Assembly: GCA_016711125.1 (NCBI GenBank)
Contig: JADJTQ010000002.1
Location: forward strand, 496,001-560,000
DNA length: 64,000 nucleotides
Direction of reading: 5' to 3'
From: Saprospiraceae bacterium
GTDB taxonomy: Bacteria > Bacteroidota > Bacteroidia > Chitinophagales > Saprospiraceae
Below are positions 38,671 to 48,785 of this stretch, one piece after another. Positions within the stretch are counted from its first letter, which is position 1, and each line of letters begins with the position of its first letter. The position numbers were made by a program, and so were the translations under genes. The notes beneath the pieces are model-generated. The model made no database searches. It was not told the DNA's origin and saw nothing but the letters and a program-made list of their open reading frames with translations.

Positions 38671-40015
38671 GGTGAAAGCTTTCCTAGTCAAACACAGAAA
38701 GCAACTCCATTCTTTTTTGGTCAGGTGGCTATTTCCCATTCTGCTATTTAGCATTCCGTTGAGCATATCCAGGGACTTCGGAGTACATCAGATTAATCTT
38801 CCGTCAGAACCCTTAATCGTCATTGCTTCGATCCTGTTATTTTTACTGATTGATTTTAGGGAATTGGCTCATAGTTCGTTCATCCGGCATCCAATTAGCA
38901 TATTCGCCATAATGTATCTGGGCTGGATGACCTTCACTGTTCCTTTTTCCTCTGATTTTATGGTGTCCACTAAATATCTGATAGTCACGCTCGCTTATTG
39001 GTGGGTTTTCTATATTGGATTTTGGTATTGTAAAAAGACTGAAGACATACAAGTAGAAAAATGGTTGAGACCGTATCTCATTATGTTGTTGGGGGTGATC
39101 TTCTATTCTTGGTATCATCATGCACAATATGGCTTTCGAGTGGATGTCTCTGTAATGACGGCCAGACCGTTTTACTCTGATCATGCTCTTTTCAGCGCAG
39201 CCATGAGTTTTTTTCTTTTTCCGGTGATGAGCAAAATTTGGGTAGTAAAGAAACCAGGCCTAAAAGTGATTTGTATGGGCATAAGTCTGATTTTACTATT
39301 GGGTATTTATTGGTCTTATAGCCGGGCAGCTTGGCTAAGTGTTTTTGGAGCTTCCTTTTTTGGAGGTTTGATCTATCTGTTTCGCATGCGTTTCTGGCAC
39401 CTAGCACTCGCCTCGCTCATGCTAGTATCTGCTGGTGTATATACCGTTACTAAATGGGCACCATCGTTTGAAATTACCGCAGTATCTAAACAAGGTGGCT
39501 GGCAGAATCAGCTCAAATCGATCGTCAATGTAACCACTGATGTATCCAATTTGGAACGTCTGAACCGTTACCGGTGCGCCTGGCGAATGTTTTTAGACCG
39601 GCCAATAATGGGTTTTGGGCCTGGTACATTTGCTGAAGCCTACTTACCTTATCAAAAACCGGAAGAAATGACGCGATTGAGTGTTACTTCAGCCCGGGCA
39701 CCGGATGGTAGTCTCCACCCCTCCGGGCATGGAGGAGGTGCTCATTCGGAATACTTTAAGGCACTATCTGAACTTGGTCTGATGGGATTATTAATATGGT
39801 TGGGCCTACTAGGGGTATCAGTACATGCTGGCATGCAGGTATACTTTGAAAGCTCCAAACGAAATGAATCACCGCTTGCACTGGGGATGACTCTGGCAAT
39901 CATTTGCTATGGTATACTTGGGTTGTTCAATGACTTCTGTCACAGCGAAAAGATTTCGATGTTATTTTGGACCTTTTTGGCAGGAGCATGGCTAAAAAAT
40001 CATTCGGATCTATGA
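38660..40015 (+). CDS. O-antigen ligase/polymerase-like membrane protein (Wzy_C family)
   Basis: A 451-residue protein with about 10-12 membrane helices. The large periplasmic loop carries the family motif region YSRAAWLSVFG and later GFGPGTFAEAYL ... HGGGAHSEYFKALSELGL, with the H-S/N-E-Y-x-x-x-x-x-E-G-type signature of Wzy_C/WaaL proteins. It would join lipid-linked glycan units to each other or to an acceptor. Polymerase and ligase cannot be separated by sequence. It overlaps the radical SAM gene at the start. Confidence 0.8.
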   Translation: MRFEVKAFLVKHRKQLHSFLVRWLFPILLFSIPLSISRDFGVHQINLPSEPLIVIASILLFLLIDFRELAHSSFIRHPISIFAIMYLGWMTFTVPFSSDFMVSTKYLIVTLAYWWVFYIGFWYCKKTEDIQVEKWLRPYLIMLLGVIFYSWYHHAQYGFRVDVSVMTARPFYSDHALFSAAMSFFLFPVMSKIWVVKKPGLKVICMGISLILLLGIYWSYSRAAWLSVFGASFFGGLIYLFRMRFWHLALASLMLVSAGVYTVTKWAPSFEITAVSKQGGWQNQLKSIVNVTTDVSNLERLNRYRCAWRMFLDRPIMGFGPGTFAEAYLPYQKPEEMTRLSVTSARAPDGSLHPSGHGGGAHSEYFKALSELGLMGLLIWLGLLGVSVHAGMQVYFESSKRNESPLALGMTLAIICYGILGLFNDFCHSEKISMLFWTFLAGAWLKNHSDL

Positions 40016-40069
40016 GCTGGATGCAATTCGAAGGAACGGTCAACTCTAGGTCCCTCAAGGTCCAACCGG

Positions 40070-40816
40070 CTAGTTTTTGTCGATCGTCACAAGATTTAAT
40101 TCGCAGTCGTTCAAGTCGAGCCCGCCTCCGGTGTCTACTTTTAAAATCAAGGCCTCTGGGGAGTTACCTTGTAATTTCAAACCGGACATAGACAATGGTG
40201 CTGTCGTGCTTATGAAAGGCTGAACATTGCCTATAAGCTGTACTGAACTGATCGTAATATTGTTGGCGAAATCACTGTAAAGTACAAGCTGTTTATCATT
40301 GGCAATGACTGGAAGATTTAAGGTGATAGTAGTATTGTTTAAGGTGGCATCAAACCTCACTGAATCAAGGTTTGAAGCGCACCCAAATGCAGCTCTCAGT
40401 GAACCAGCCCCAGAACTATTTGTGTTTATTACGGTTAAACAGGCAGGATGAATAATGGTAAAGCAGTCAATGCAATTGTATTGAGTGCCACCACAATCTG
40501 GTCCTTGGTACACTCGGGCATCATAGGTGCCTACTGTATGTCCTAACGGTATGTTCAAAGTACCTGTCAAAGTCAAGGAATTAGTCACAGTGACACCCGT
40601 AAGTTCCAGGGTGGTTGGATTGGAAAATATCTGTACGCAGGTAGTTGTAGTAGCTACAAAAGTAACGCCCGTTCCAGTCACAGTCACTCCAAAAGAAGTC
40701 CCTCGTTGTCCCGAATTGGGACTAAATGAAATAGTTTGTGTGTATCCCGATGGTTGTGAAAATCCTGCCAGGAGAAACAATAGAACAGAGATATTTGGTA
40801 GAGTTTCAATTTTCAT
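40070..40816 (-). CDS. Small secreted protein, TIG/IPT-like plus right-handed-helix repeat-like
   Basis: A 248-residue exported protein. Signal peptide ~1-26 (LLFLLAGFSQPSGYTQ). It is followed by an Ig-like IPT/TIG-type region (~27-120: SPNSGQRGTSFGVTVTG, GTYDARVYQGPDC) and then a Thr/Asn-rich repeat start CLTVINTNSSGAGSLRAAF as in CSLREA-type beta-helix proteins. There is no visible type IX sorting domain at its C-terminus, so it may be truncated or an unusual short member. It lies between the two O-antigen-ligase-like genes, on the minus strand and convergent with the first. Function unknown. Confidence 0.6.
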   Translation of the reverse strand: MKIETLPNISVLLFLLAGFSQPSGYTQTISFSPNSGQRGTSFGVTVTGTGVTFVATTTTCVQIFSNPTTLELTGVTVTNSLTLTGTLNIPLGHTVGTYDARVYQGPDCGGTQYNCIDCFTIIHPACLTVINTNSSGAGSLRAAFGCASNLDSVRFDATLNNTTITLNLPVIANDKQLVLYSDFANNITISSVQLIGNVQPFISTTAPLSMSGLKLQGNSPEALILKVDTGGGLDLNDCELNLVTIDKN

Positions 40817-40972
40817 ATAGTAACTATCGATAATAGGGAATTCTTATTAAAATTAAGAAAAACTAAATTTTAGGCAGAAAAACTTATACGCCAGTTGTCT
40901 GAAGCAGCAAATTCAGGGCCAGTAAAGGAAAATAAACACGATGACCGATGAGTTTTCACCTGAATTTATGGG

Positions 40973-42790
40973 CTAATTGCTGTCAATTAGTCTCAGTTTA
41001 TCGATCTCCTGGATGAATTCCTTTTTCCTATCCGGGTCGCTTTGTGTTTTATTCACCCACTCATAGGCCTTTTCAAAATCAGAAAGTTGGCTGTAAACAT
41101 AAGCCAGATTAAACATGCCGTCTTCAAATTTTGGATTGATAAACATAACTTGCAGATAAAGATCACGAGCACCCTCAAAGTCTTTCAACTGAACCAGACA
41201 ACTGGCAAAATCGTTTAACAAGCGGATGAAATAGGGGGTATGCTGAATTGCAATTTCAAAGGCTGAGCGGGCTTTCGGATAATTGCCCTGATGATAAAGT
41301 GCCAGGCCTTCGTACCATTTGATCGCAATTGCCATCGGAGTAATTTGGTAAAATGGTGAGTAGGCCTTTAGACTTTCTGATTCCACAACGGGCCATTGTG
41401 CTGAAATTTGAGCTTTCATGGCTTTTAAGGTATGGGATTCACCTTTGATTTGAAAATAACCGATTGGCAAATTAAAGAGGAGCAGTATTCCTGCAGATAC
41501 CAGGAGCACTCGAAAAGCTGAATTAGAAGGCCGCCAGGAAAGTCGCTGTTGTCTAAAAAGACCTGGACAAGAACGAACAACTAATGCAAGAATAAAAGCG
41601 AGCATAACTTGCAACTCGAGGCGCTCTTTAGGAAAATCAAAAAAAGAGATGATCATATAACTAAGCAAAAGTCCAAAAAGAATCACCGGTCTTATATCCG
41701 ATTTTTTCGATTGCCTTAGCTGAAAGAGAAGCACTGCAGTTCCGATAAGGAAAACACTGGTGAAAAAAATAAAACCAAAAATGCCCTGCTCCGCCCATAC
41801 TTCCAGAAAGTCATTGTGTACTCTGGTAAACATCAGGTCTTTTGATTGTAGCCGGTAGCCTCCCGAGATGCTTTTTGACGGAAAGATGATCTTCCAATTA
41901 CCGGCACCGTATCCCCATAACCATTGATCCTCAATTAAGTATTTTGTCTTATACCAAACGAAAAGCCTTTCCACCATGGAGGCATCCTTCATAAAATTAG
42001 CCGGGTTAAACCGGTTAATTTCTTGTGAAGACCCACCGAGCCTGGTGAAGATCAATGTCGTCACTATCAGGACTGCGAGGCTCATAGCAAGAAATCGTGA
42101 AAACATGATTTTCCATTTTCGGAGATCCCTGGTCAGATAATACATTCCTATTATGCCAATGAAAAGGGTTAATGCCAGTAAGGTGGTTCTGGATCTTAAA
42201 AGAAAGATGGCAATGACTTGTAGAGTCAATAGGAAATACATCCAGTTTCTTGATTTGCCAGACGACAGAAACCAGAGGTTCATGCCAAAAAGCAAAAGAA
42301 GGTGGGCTGCAAGAATGTTTTTATGGGCAGACAGACCGGTGACTTCGTAGATGGCTTGTCCTCCTATACCATCTGTTAGTCCTAATTTTACTATTTGAAA
42401 AAGAGTGAATCCGAGAAGTATCACCGTAAGAAGGGCAAAGATTCTCCCAAGAAAACACTCGGATGTCTCGGGCAATAATAATCGAAAGCAATAGAATAAT
42501 GCAATCAGGATCAGGACTGTCTGAACAGTGGTCAGTCCCGCGGATGGAACCCCCGCCCAAAGTAGGGAGAATAGAGAAATGAGGTAAAAGCCTATGAGGG
42601 CGAAGTCAAGCACATTGAAGGGAATAGGCCTCGATTTTTTCAGGATAAATAGGATTCCGAATAGACTAACTAGTGTTAGCCAAAGAAATCGACCCACGAG
42701 GTATTCATCCATAACACCTGGGGTACGCACCAGGTAAGTCGCCAGGATTGCAATTATGAACCACCCTTTAATTTTTAATGATTGTACCAA
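40973..42790 (-). CDS. O-antigen ligase-like membrane protein with C-terminal TPR domain
   Basis: A 605-residue protein. About 12 membrane helices occupy residues ~10-455. The Wzy_C-type loop has LRSRTTLLALTLF, the pattern WGYGAGNWKIIFP and VHNDFLEVWAEQGIFGFIFF (the HNDFLE signature). The last ~120 residues form TPR-like helices (NYPKARSAFEIAIQH, DFEGARDLYLQV, DFEKAYEWVNKT). This architecture is seen in O-antigen ligases and protein-O-oligosaccharyltransferases (PglL-like). TTG start, since no in-frame ATG precedes the first helix. Divergent from the methyltransferase at 42972. Confidence 0.8.
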   Translation of the reverse strand: MVQSLKIKGWFIIAILATYLVRTPGVMDEYLVGRFLWLTLVSLFGILFILKKSRPIPFNVLDFALIGFYLISLFSLLWAGVPSAGLTTVQTVLILIALFYCFRLLLPETSECFLGRIFALLTVILLGFTLFQIVKLGLTDGIGGQAIYEVTGLSAHKNILAAHLLLLFGMNLWFLSSGKSRNWMYFLLTLQVIAIFLLRSRTTLLALTLFIGIIGMYYLTRDLRKWKIMFSRFLAMSLAVLIVTTLIFTRLGGSSQEINRFNPANFMKDASMVERLFVWYKTKYLIEDQWLWGYGAGNWKIIFPSKSISGGYRLQSKDLMFTRVHNDFLEVWAEQGIFGFIFFTSVFLIGTAVLLFQLRQSKKSDIRPVILFGLLLSYMIISFFDFPKERLELQVMLAFILALVVRSCPGLFRQQRLSWRPSNSAFRVLLVSAGILLLFNLPIGYFQIKGESHTLKAMKAQISAQWPVVESESLKAYSPFYQITPMAIAIKWYEGLALYHQGNYPKARSAFEIAIQHTPYFIRLLNDFASCLVQLKDFEGARDLYLQVMFINPKFEDGMFNLAYVYSQLSDFEKAYEWVNKTQSDPDRKKEFIQEIDKLRLIDSN

Positions 42791-42971
42791 TGCCTTGTTA
42801 TCCTAACTTCTAACTAAATATTTCCTTCTTAGCCTTCAATTTATTTGGCTGATATTCAATATTAAGATAGTCTCCCCAAGGATAAAAATAGAGTTACTTT
42901 AGCGATATATAGTTTAATCATTCTGCAAAATATTATCTGAAATTTGATGTTTAACCCCAGCTAAGCGGTAA

Positions 42972-43748
42972 ATGAAACTCAAGAATAAAACCGGAAGTTC
43001 GAAGGTATTTCATATTTCAGAGGAGGAAAGTGATTTTTCACATGTTTACTTGGCCACTCGATCTCGGGAAAATCGGCTTTATAGTGATGATATAGTGAGA
43101 CAATTGCCCAATATCCCAAATGATCATCCGCATTTTAACGAATGGAGATTAAGAGTGCAACCGATGAAGCGGGTACTTCAGGAACTTTCTTCAGGATCTT
43201 GCAAACACATTCTCGACTTAGGTTGTGGGAATGGCTGGTTTTCCTCGCAAATGGCCTCTAATAAGCAATTGGATATTACAGGCGCAGATATCAATCTGGT
43301 AGAGTTAGAGCAAGCAGCACGATTATTTAGTGCCCAAAATTGCCGGTTTGTGTATTGGAATATTTTTGAAAAGGATAAAGCAGGTCGTAAATTTGATGTG
43401 ATTACACTTGATAGTTGTCTTCAATATTTTGAATCACCAAAAAAATTGATTACACGACTATTGGAAATCCTGCAGCCCACTGGCTCCATTTTTATTTGGG
43501 ATACTCCAATCTATCGAGGTACTGAAGTAGATGAAGCTGAGAGGCGCAGCAGTGACTATTTCGCAAGGCTTGGCAAAAGTGATATGAACGATTTTTACCA
43601 CCATCATACATGGGATGATTTGGCTGGTTTCTATTACTTTTTAGGATATAATCCCAGCACGGTATTTTCAAAAGTGAAGAGAAAATTCCTAGCGAACGAT
43701 TCTCCCTTTCCCTGGATCATCATACCAAGATCGGGCGAGAAGGCATGA
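42972..43748 (+). CDS. Class I SAM-dependent methyltransferase
   Basis: A 258-residue enzyme. Motif I is ILDLGCGNGWFSSQM (~79-93). It is followed by GADINLVEL (motif II) and VITLDSCLQYFESP (motif IV region); the C-terminal part ends with WDDLAGFYYF. Overlaps the next GT-C gene by 4 bp (ATGA), so they are likely cotranscribed and act on one glycan. Substrate unknown. Confidence 0.82.
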   Translation: MKLKNKTGSSKVFHISEEESDFSHVYLATRSRENRLYSDDIVRQLPNIPNDHPHFNEWRLRVQPMKRVLQELSSGSCKHILDLGCGNGWFSSQMASNKQLDITGADINLVELEQAARLFSAQNCRFVYWNIFEKDKAGRKFDVITLDSCLQYFESPKKLITRLLEILQPTGSIFIWDTPIYRGTEVDEAERRSSDYFARLGKSDMNDFYHHHTWDDLAGFYYFLGYNPSTVFSKVKRKFLANDSPFPWIIIPRSGEKA

Positions 43749-45157
43749 ATTCATATATTAGCAATCGGTTGTTTTTTGGTGGGATTGCCATTCTTTTATT
43801 AATCCGATTGTTTCACTTCGGACATTCCATTGATGAGCCTCATGATTGGCGTCAATGCGATACCGCATATTACATTCAAGACTTTTACAAGAATGGGATC
43901 GATCTTTTACACCCGGCCGTATGTTGGATGGGTGATTCAGACACGCTTGCCCTTGAATTTCCTTTACCGGAGGCATTGGTGGCCATAGGATACAAGATTT
44001 TAGGGGACTCAATCCCATTGGCAAGATTATTTTTTCTGATTTTCTTTTGTGGAGCAGTTTATTATTATCATCGAATTGTTGATTTACTTTTTGGCAATGA
44101 CTTCGCAAGGCTTGCCAGTCTGGTATATCTGGTTTTGCCATTAAGTTTATACTATTCCCGGGCTATCCACATCGATTTTTTTGTGATTTTTTGTACCCAC
44201 GCCATGGTCTATTTTTATCTCTTGGCGATACAAAATAAAAGATGGATTTATTTTTTGATGAGCAGCCTGGCAGCAACCCTGGCGTTTACTGTCAAGGTGC
44301 CTTATGCCTTTTTCTGGGCTTTACCTATGCTGTGGTTTGCCTGGCACCGCAATGTACTTTCCTGGACTTTGAAATATGCTGCATTTTATCTTATTGCGAT
44401 CATTTCATTTTTTCTTTGGCAGAGGCATGTTCAGGCCATAAATGGCCTTTCGCCCGATTGGAATTACATTTTACATTATCATAAGATGACCCAAAGTCCG
44501 GGTTGGTACTTTGGAACCATTGGACAGCGATTATCCCTATACCCATGGTGGGTTTTACTAAAAAGAGGAATTTTAGAAGTGACTGGAATTGTGGGACTGA
44601 TCTTCTTCATTTTGGGAACGCGAAAAATCAAGCGACTCGAAAATTTGCCATTTTTGGTTTGGTGGATGATTGGTTCGATTTTATATGTCCTGGTATTTTT
44701 CAATCTAAATTTCGTTCATAATTATTACCAGATTCCACTTCTGGCACCCGCAGCTGTGATGATTGCTGGGGGAATTTACCTTATTGGCAACCTGGGTCAA
44801 AGATGGATGATGTCTGCCTATGGCTTACTATGTATCGGTAATATTTGGTTCACGGAAAAAACCTATTATGAAGTGCCGCAAGATCTTGAAGAAATTGGAC
44901 GATTAATACAAAACAACACACCTGACTCAGCATTGGTCATCGTGACCTATGGTCAGATGGATTGCCGAAATCCGAAGATTCTTTACAGAGCAAGGAGAAG
45001 GGGATGGTCAATCGAAGAAGCAGCATTGAAACCGGAGGTGATTCAAAAGTTGAATTTGAATGAAAATGCGAGTTATTGGGCTTATATTGGCATACATGAG
45101 CCCAGCGGACATTATGAGTTTTTGCAATCACGTCAGGTATTTAGGTTACTCCAATAA
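43745..45157 (+). CDS. GT-C glycosyltransferase, ArnT/PMT (GT39-like) family
   Basis: A 470-residue membrane protein with about 9-12 helices. The first extracytoplasmic loop carries the acidic/aromatic signature SIDEPHDWRQCDTAYYIQDF (~29-48). It is the usual catalytic Asp-Glu region of the ArnT/PMT-like family, followed by LEFPLPEALVAIGYKI. It uses a polyprenyl-phosphate-linked sugar on the outer face of the membrane. That makes the DprE-type products (55446-58386) plausible donors, but this link is inferred from context alone. Confidence 0.82.
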   Translation: MNSYISNRLFFGGIAILLLIRLFHFGHSIDEPHDWRQCDTAYYIQDFYKNGIDLLHPAVCWMGDSDTLALEFPLPEALVAIGYKILGDSIPLARLFFLIFFCGAVYYYHRIVDLLFGNDFARLASLVYLVLPLSLYYSRAIHIDFFVIFCTHAMVYFYLLAIQNKRWIYFLMSSLAATLAFTVKVPYAFFWALPMLWFAWHRNVLSWTLKYAAFYLIAIISFFLWQRHVQAINGLSPDWNYILHYHKMTQSPGWYFGTIGQRLSLYPWWVLLKRGILEVTGIVGLIFFILGTRKIKRLENLPFLVWWMIGSILYVLVFFNLNFVHNYYQIPLLAPAAVMIAGGIYLIGNLGQRWMMSAYGLLCIGNIWFTEKTYYEVPQDLEEIGRLIQNNTPDSALVIVTYGQMDCRNPKILYRARRRGWSIEEAALKPEVIQKLNLNENASYWAYIGIHEPSGHYEFLQSRQVFRLLQ

Positions 45158-45352
45158 TGATGAGGAAAAACTTTATATCTATGGTCTTACCCAATTAAAT
45201 AGGTAATTGTTTGGGACCTTGGTAGATATTTATTGGATCGGAGGAGGCTGTTATTCCTATACTTGAGTTCTTACATAGGAAGTCAATTCTCCATGGTTAC
45301 GGCAAAAATACTTTTCTCACAAGGCTGACTTTGAAGCATTAAATTTGTGACA

Positions 45353-46348
45353 ATGGATCGCTTTCCCTACCATATTAAGCGCCTTTCGGACGATCGCTTA
45401 CCCGATGTTAAATACTTGCTTGACAAAGTCAAAGGTCGAAAAATGTCTTTGTCGCAACTCAGAATTAAATACGATACAAGTCATACAGGCCGGCAATTTG
45501 TCGCCCACCTAGCTTATGATGGCGATTTGCCAATTGCATTTTATGGCACCGTGCCGCAAATCGTTTCCAAACTAGATGGCAGCGTTTTCATTGGCTGCCA
45601 TGCAGCTGACCTATATTCTGAAATTGCCTACCGAAAACAAGGCTTGAATTTGGCCCTGGCTAATAGCACCTTCGAACTGATGAGGGATGAAGATATTCCG
45701 GTCATTTTTGGTTACCAAAATGAAGGTAGCTATCAGGTTTGCAAACGACAAGGTTTTAGTGAATTGGGTAGAATGAGTGGATATCTTATCCCAACTGGTA
45801 ATTTATCCTTTTCAAAAGGCTATCAAAAATTTCATTTCTTGGAGAGATGGCACTCTCAAAAGATTCGGGAAAAGTTTTCCAAATGGGCCATTACCCCGGC
45901 TCAATTCTACAATAGTAATAGAAGTAGAGGCTTCACGGTGGAATATTCCACCGAATTTTTTAAAAGTAAATCTTTTCATGAAAACCACCTGATTGAGATT
46001 GAGGGGGTCAAGTTTTGGTTGGCAACAGAAGGGCTTGTTCGAGTGGGCGATGTACATTTCGAAGAAGCAGGACAATTGATTGCGGCATTGGAGATTCTAA
46101 AAAAGACTATGAGGAGCCTTGGCTTTGGAAATCTGTTATTTCAAGCATACCGGCAATCTCCCTGGATATTGCTTTGGAATCGCGTTACAAGGGCTTTGAA
46201 TCTTGGCGTGTTGGCTATTTGGAAACTTTGCCTGGAATTAACTTTCATCATTATTTTCCTTCTTACGCGGATCAAGATTCGTTTTAGATTAGAAGACGCT
46301 AGTCAGGTCGACTTAAAACTTTCTGAAAAAGCCTGGAGTCATGACTAA
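45353..46348 (+). CDS. GNAT-like acyltransferase
   Basis: A 331-residue protein. Residues ~5-150 resemble a GNAT fold: DRLPDVKYLL, LAYDGDLPIAFYGTVP (beta4), HAADLYSEIAYRKQGLNLALAN (a shortened acetyl-CoA loop in the usual place), and IFGYQNEGSYQVCKRQGF. The C-terminal half, with a hydrophobic helix near 270-300, is not recognised. It may acylate an amino sugar of the glycan. Start is the ATG at 45353; a GTG two codons earlier also fits. Confidence 0.6.
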   Translation: MDRFPYHIKRLSDDRLPDVKYLLDKVKGRKMSLSQLRIKYDTSHTGRQFVAHLAYDGDLPIAFYGTVPQIVSKLDGSVFIGCHAADLYSEIAYRKQGLNLALANSTFELMRDEDIPVIFGYQNEGSYQVCKRQGFSELGRMSGYLIPTGNLSFSKGYQKFHFLERWHSQKIREKFSKWAITPAQFYNSNRSRGFTVEYSTEFFKSKSFHENHLIEIEGVKFWLATEGLVRVGDVHFEEAGQLIAALEILKKTMRSLGFGNLLFQAYRQSPWILLWNRVTRALNLGVLAIWKLCLELTFIIIFLLTRIKIRFRLEDASQVDLKLSEKAWSHD

Positions 46349-46680
46349 GATGTATATTCTGGTATAAAAGTTAAGAATAGTTGAAGAATAATGAAAGTTC
46401 AGGTAGGTTCTATGTTTCGTACAATTCACCGAATGGCGATGTTAATAACCATATGCTGATCGAATTCGCCGTCCTACCCTGCTCCAGCGGTGTTTGTAAA
46501 CTCTTACCTTACCATCGCCACAAGAGGTCGGTCATCTGCGTTTCAATAATATTGACATAGATCGATCAATTGATCTGGGGCTAATTTTCTTGATATGATA
46601 CCTCAGTTAGCATGTCACTTTTATTTGCAAAACAGATTTTTTAGATAAAATGAATTACTTTCAGAAGATTAGGAGACAAT
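46349..46680. other. Intergenic region, 332 bp
   Basis: No open frame with coding character. It holds a 12-bp palindrome GATCAATTGATC at 46564-46575 and a weak inverted pair of eight bases (TGGCGATG / CATCGCCA) about 75 bp apart. Nothing else was identified. Confidence 0.45.
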
Positions 46681-47667
46681 ATGTACTGGATCAGAATTAG
46701 GTATCAATTGGCTCTAGTCTATCGCCATTTGCTCTTTTGGTTGGGTTTGGGCAAAAAACTGCTTCGAAACCGCCCTGGCAAATGTATTGTGGTTTTTCAT
46801 GGAGTCGACATTGCGGGAAACGTCGATATTAACAGCAGGTTTGTGTCAAAAGAATATCTTGAAGAATTTATGGCGTATATTTCTAGAAATTTTAATGTGG
46901 TTTCAATTGAAAATTATTTTAATAATAAAATTGAAGAAAACTCATTCAATATTGCCGTTACATTTGATGACGGATATCTGAACAACTATACATATGCAGT
47001 CCCCATTTTAGAAAAATATCAAATACCGGCTTCGTTTTATTTCACCACGATACCAGATCGAACATCATTTCTTTGGCCGGATTTTCTTGATTTGGTGACT
47101 CATTATAGTCAATTGAAAGAGGTGCTTTTCGAAGGAAAGATCTATCGAAAAAATTCCAATGGTGAGTTTGAGACACAAGGGGTTACTCTAAAAAACCGAT
47201 GCAGGCAGTTGCCGTATACTCAAGTCAGCCAACTTTACGAGATCTTTGCTGAAGATTGGGAGAAAATTCAGCGGCGTGAACTGGACGACTACTGGGCACT
47301 GATGACCAAAGAACAAATTGGTCTTCTGGCAGGAAACCCACTTTTTAGGGTTGGTTGCCATGGTTACACCCATGCAAATTTAGCCGAGCTGGGGCTGGAC
47401 CATGCTAGAAGCGAAATATGGCGATGCAAGGAATGGCTAGAAGAAGTTTGTGAGAATGAAATATCTGAATTTGCATTTCCTTTTGGCGAATATACTCAAG
47501 ATCTGGTCGCATACTGTGAGGAGCTTGGTTTTATACGGATACTGCTTATGGAATATAAGCATTTAAGAGACATGGAGAATGAGAGACTTCAAAATCGCAT
47601 CTCGGTCAATCCACATATTTCGATCAAACACCAGATCGCATGTATTTTAAAAGGATCCTATTTCTAG
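46681..47667 (+). CDS. Polysaccharide deacetylase (NodB family)
   Basis: A 328-residue protein. A short membrane-proximal N-terminal segment precedes the NodB core. Metal/catalytic motifs: AVTFDDGYLNNY (~93-104), then VGCHGYTHANLAEL (His pair) and FAFPFGEYTQDLV. It has an insertion of about 80 residues between them. It removes N- or O-acetyl groups from polymeric sugars in the envelope. Membrane association is suggested by the LLFWLGLGKKLL start. It is separated by gaps of >200 bp from its neighbours on both sides and is probably its own transcript within the glycan locus. Confidence 0.85.
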   Translation: MYWIRIRYQLALVYRHLLFWLGLGKKLLRNRPGKCIVVFHGVDIAGNVDINSRFVSKEYLEEFMAYISRNFNVVSIENYFNNKIEENSFNIAVTFDDGYLNNYTYAVPILEKYQIPASFYFTTIPDRTSFLWPDFLDLVTHYSQLKEVLFEGKIYRKNSNGEFETQGVTLKNRCRQLPYTQVSQLYEIFAEDWEKIQRRELDDYWALMTKEQIGLLAGNPLFRVGCHGYTHANLAELGLDHARSEIWRCKEWLEEVCENEISEFAFPFGEYTQDLVAYCEELGFIRILLMEYKHLRDMENERLQNRISVNPHISIKHQIACILKGSYF

Positions 47668-47874
47668 ACGAGGAAAACAGACATTTTGCAAAAAAAAACT
47701 AAATAGGAGGCTTATTGAAGAGTGCTTAAACCTAATATGATTGCAATAAATACATTGTTATCATGTTCAGCATCGTCTGGTGGTTACAGTTATGATCGTG
47801 AATTTTTCAACTATAAGAATGGGCTAGATGACTATTTTGGAGGCTAGAAACTTGATGGTTTTCGACATACTTAT

Positions 47875-48633
47875 TTGACTAGGCTAAATTTTGATTTTAT
47901 AGCTTTGAAAAAACACCTTAAAAATATCATCCCTAGTTACTTCCGGGATCTGTATGCCAAGATTAGCTATAAGAAGTTTAAGTCCCGATTTTACGGAATG
48001 AGTCTTGAAGAGGTCTTTGACATTATTTATAAGGATAATTATTGGAAAAATGGGGAAAGTCGATCTGGTCCCGGATCTACATTAGAGGAAACTAGTGGTC
48101 TGATTGAACAGATCAATCGCCTGATAGTAGACTTTCAGATTAAGTCTATATTAGACCTTCCATGCGGTGATTTCAATTGGATGCGATATATTGATCTGAA
48201 TAATATAGACTACCTGGGTGCTGATATAGTATCTGATCTCGTAGAACTTAATATCAAAAAGCATGCTGATCGAAACATCAAGTTCATTAGATTGGATTTA
48301 CTGGAGGATCAGTTACCCAAATGTGATCTGATCTTGGTTCGGGATTGCCTGGTGCATTTCTCTGACGATCAGATAATAAGCGCACTGAATAATATTACCA
48401 GATCTGGAAGCGAATATTTACTTACAACAACATTCACCGATCTCAGATTAAATAGAGACAATGTCACCGGTGATTGGCGGCCATTGAACTTACAAATACA
48501 GCCATTTAGCTTGCCAAAGCCTATATTGGTTTTGAAGGAAAAGGTTACCAAGGGATTTGCGAAAGAGAGCAGAGGAAAGACTTTGGCGCTTTGGAAAATT
48601 AGTGACCTACCATTGCTTTTAGGGACAATGTAA
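47875..48633 (+). CDS. SAM-dependent methyltransferase, small-molecule/glycan type
   Basis: A 252-residue enzyme with the family segment GESRSGPGSTLEET (~60-73), then motif I ILDLPCGDFNWM, GADIVSDL and LILVRDCLVHFS. Near the end, WRPLNLQIQPF and FAKESRGKTLALW are typical of this uncharacterised methyltransferase group often found beside glycan genes. Start is TTG at 47875 with no nearby ATG in frame, so it is uncertain. Substrate unknown. Confidence 0.7.
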   Translation: MTRLNFDFIALKKHLKNIIPSYFRDLYAKISYKKFKSRFYGMSLEEVFDIIYKDNYWKNGESRSGPGSTLEETSGLIEQINRLIVDFQIKSILDLPCGDFNWMRYIDLNNIDYLGADIVSDLVELNIKKHADRNIKFIRLDLLEDQLPKCDLILVRDCLVHFSDDQIISALNNITRSGSEYLLTTTFTDLRLNRDNVTGDWRPLNLQIQPFSLPKPILVLKEKVTKGFAKESRGKTLALWKISDLPLLLGTM

Positions 48634-48785
48634 CACAGACCTGAACCTTATGACGATTGGATTTACACGGATTTAGTATTCGGAAAAGAGCTATATAGCA
48701 TGTCTTTTGTCATCAGGAAAAAGGGAACTTTATGTGGATGATTAGAATGGCTTAAACCCCCGGGAAACATATTTAGATAATTCAT

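Noticed and set aside
46564..46575. Palindrome GATCAATTGATC
   Set aside because: Short AT-rich palindromes are expected by chance; no second copy or gene context supports a regulator site.
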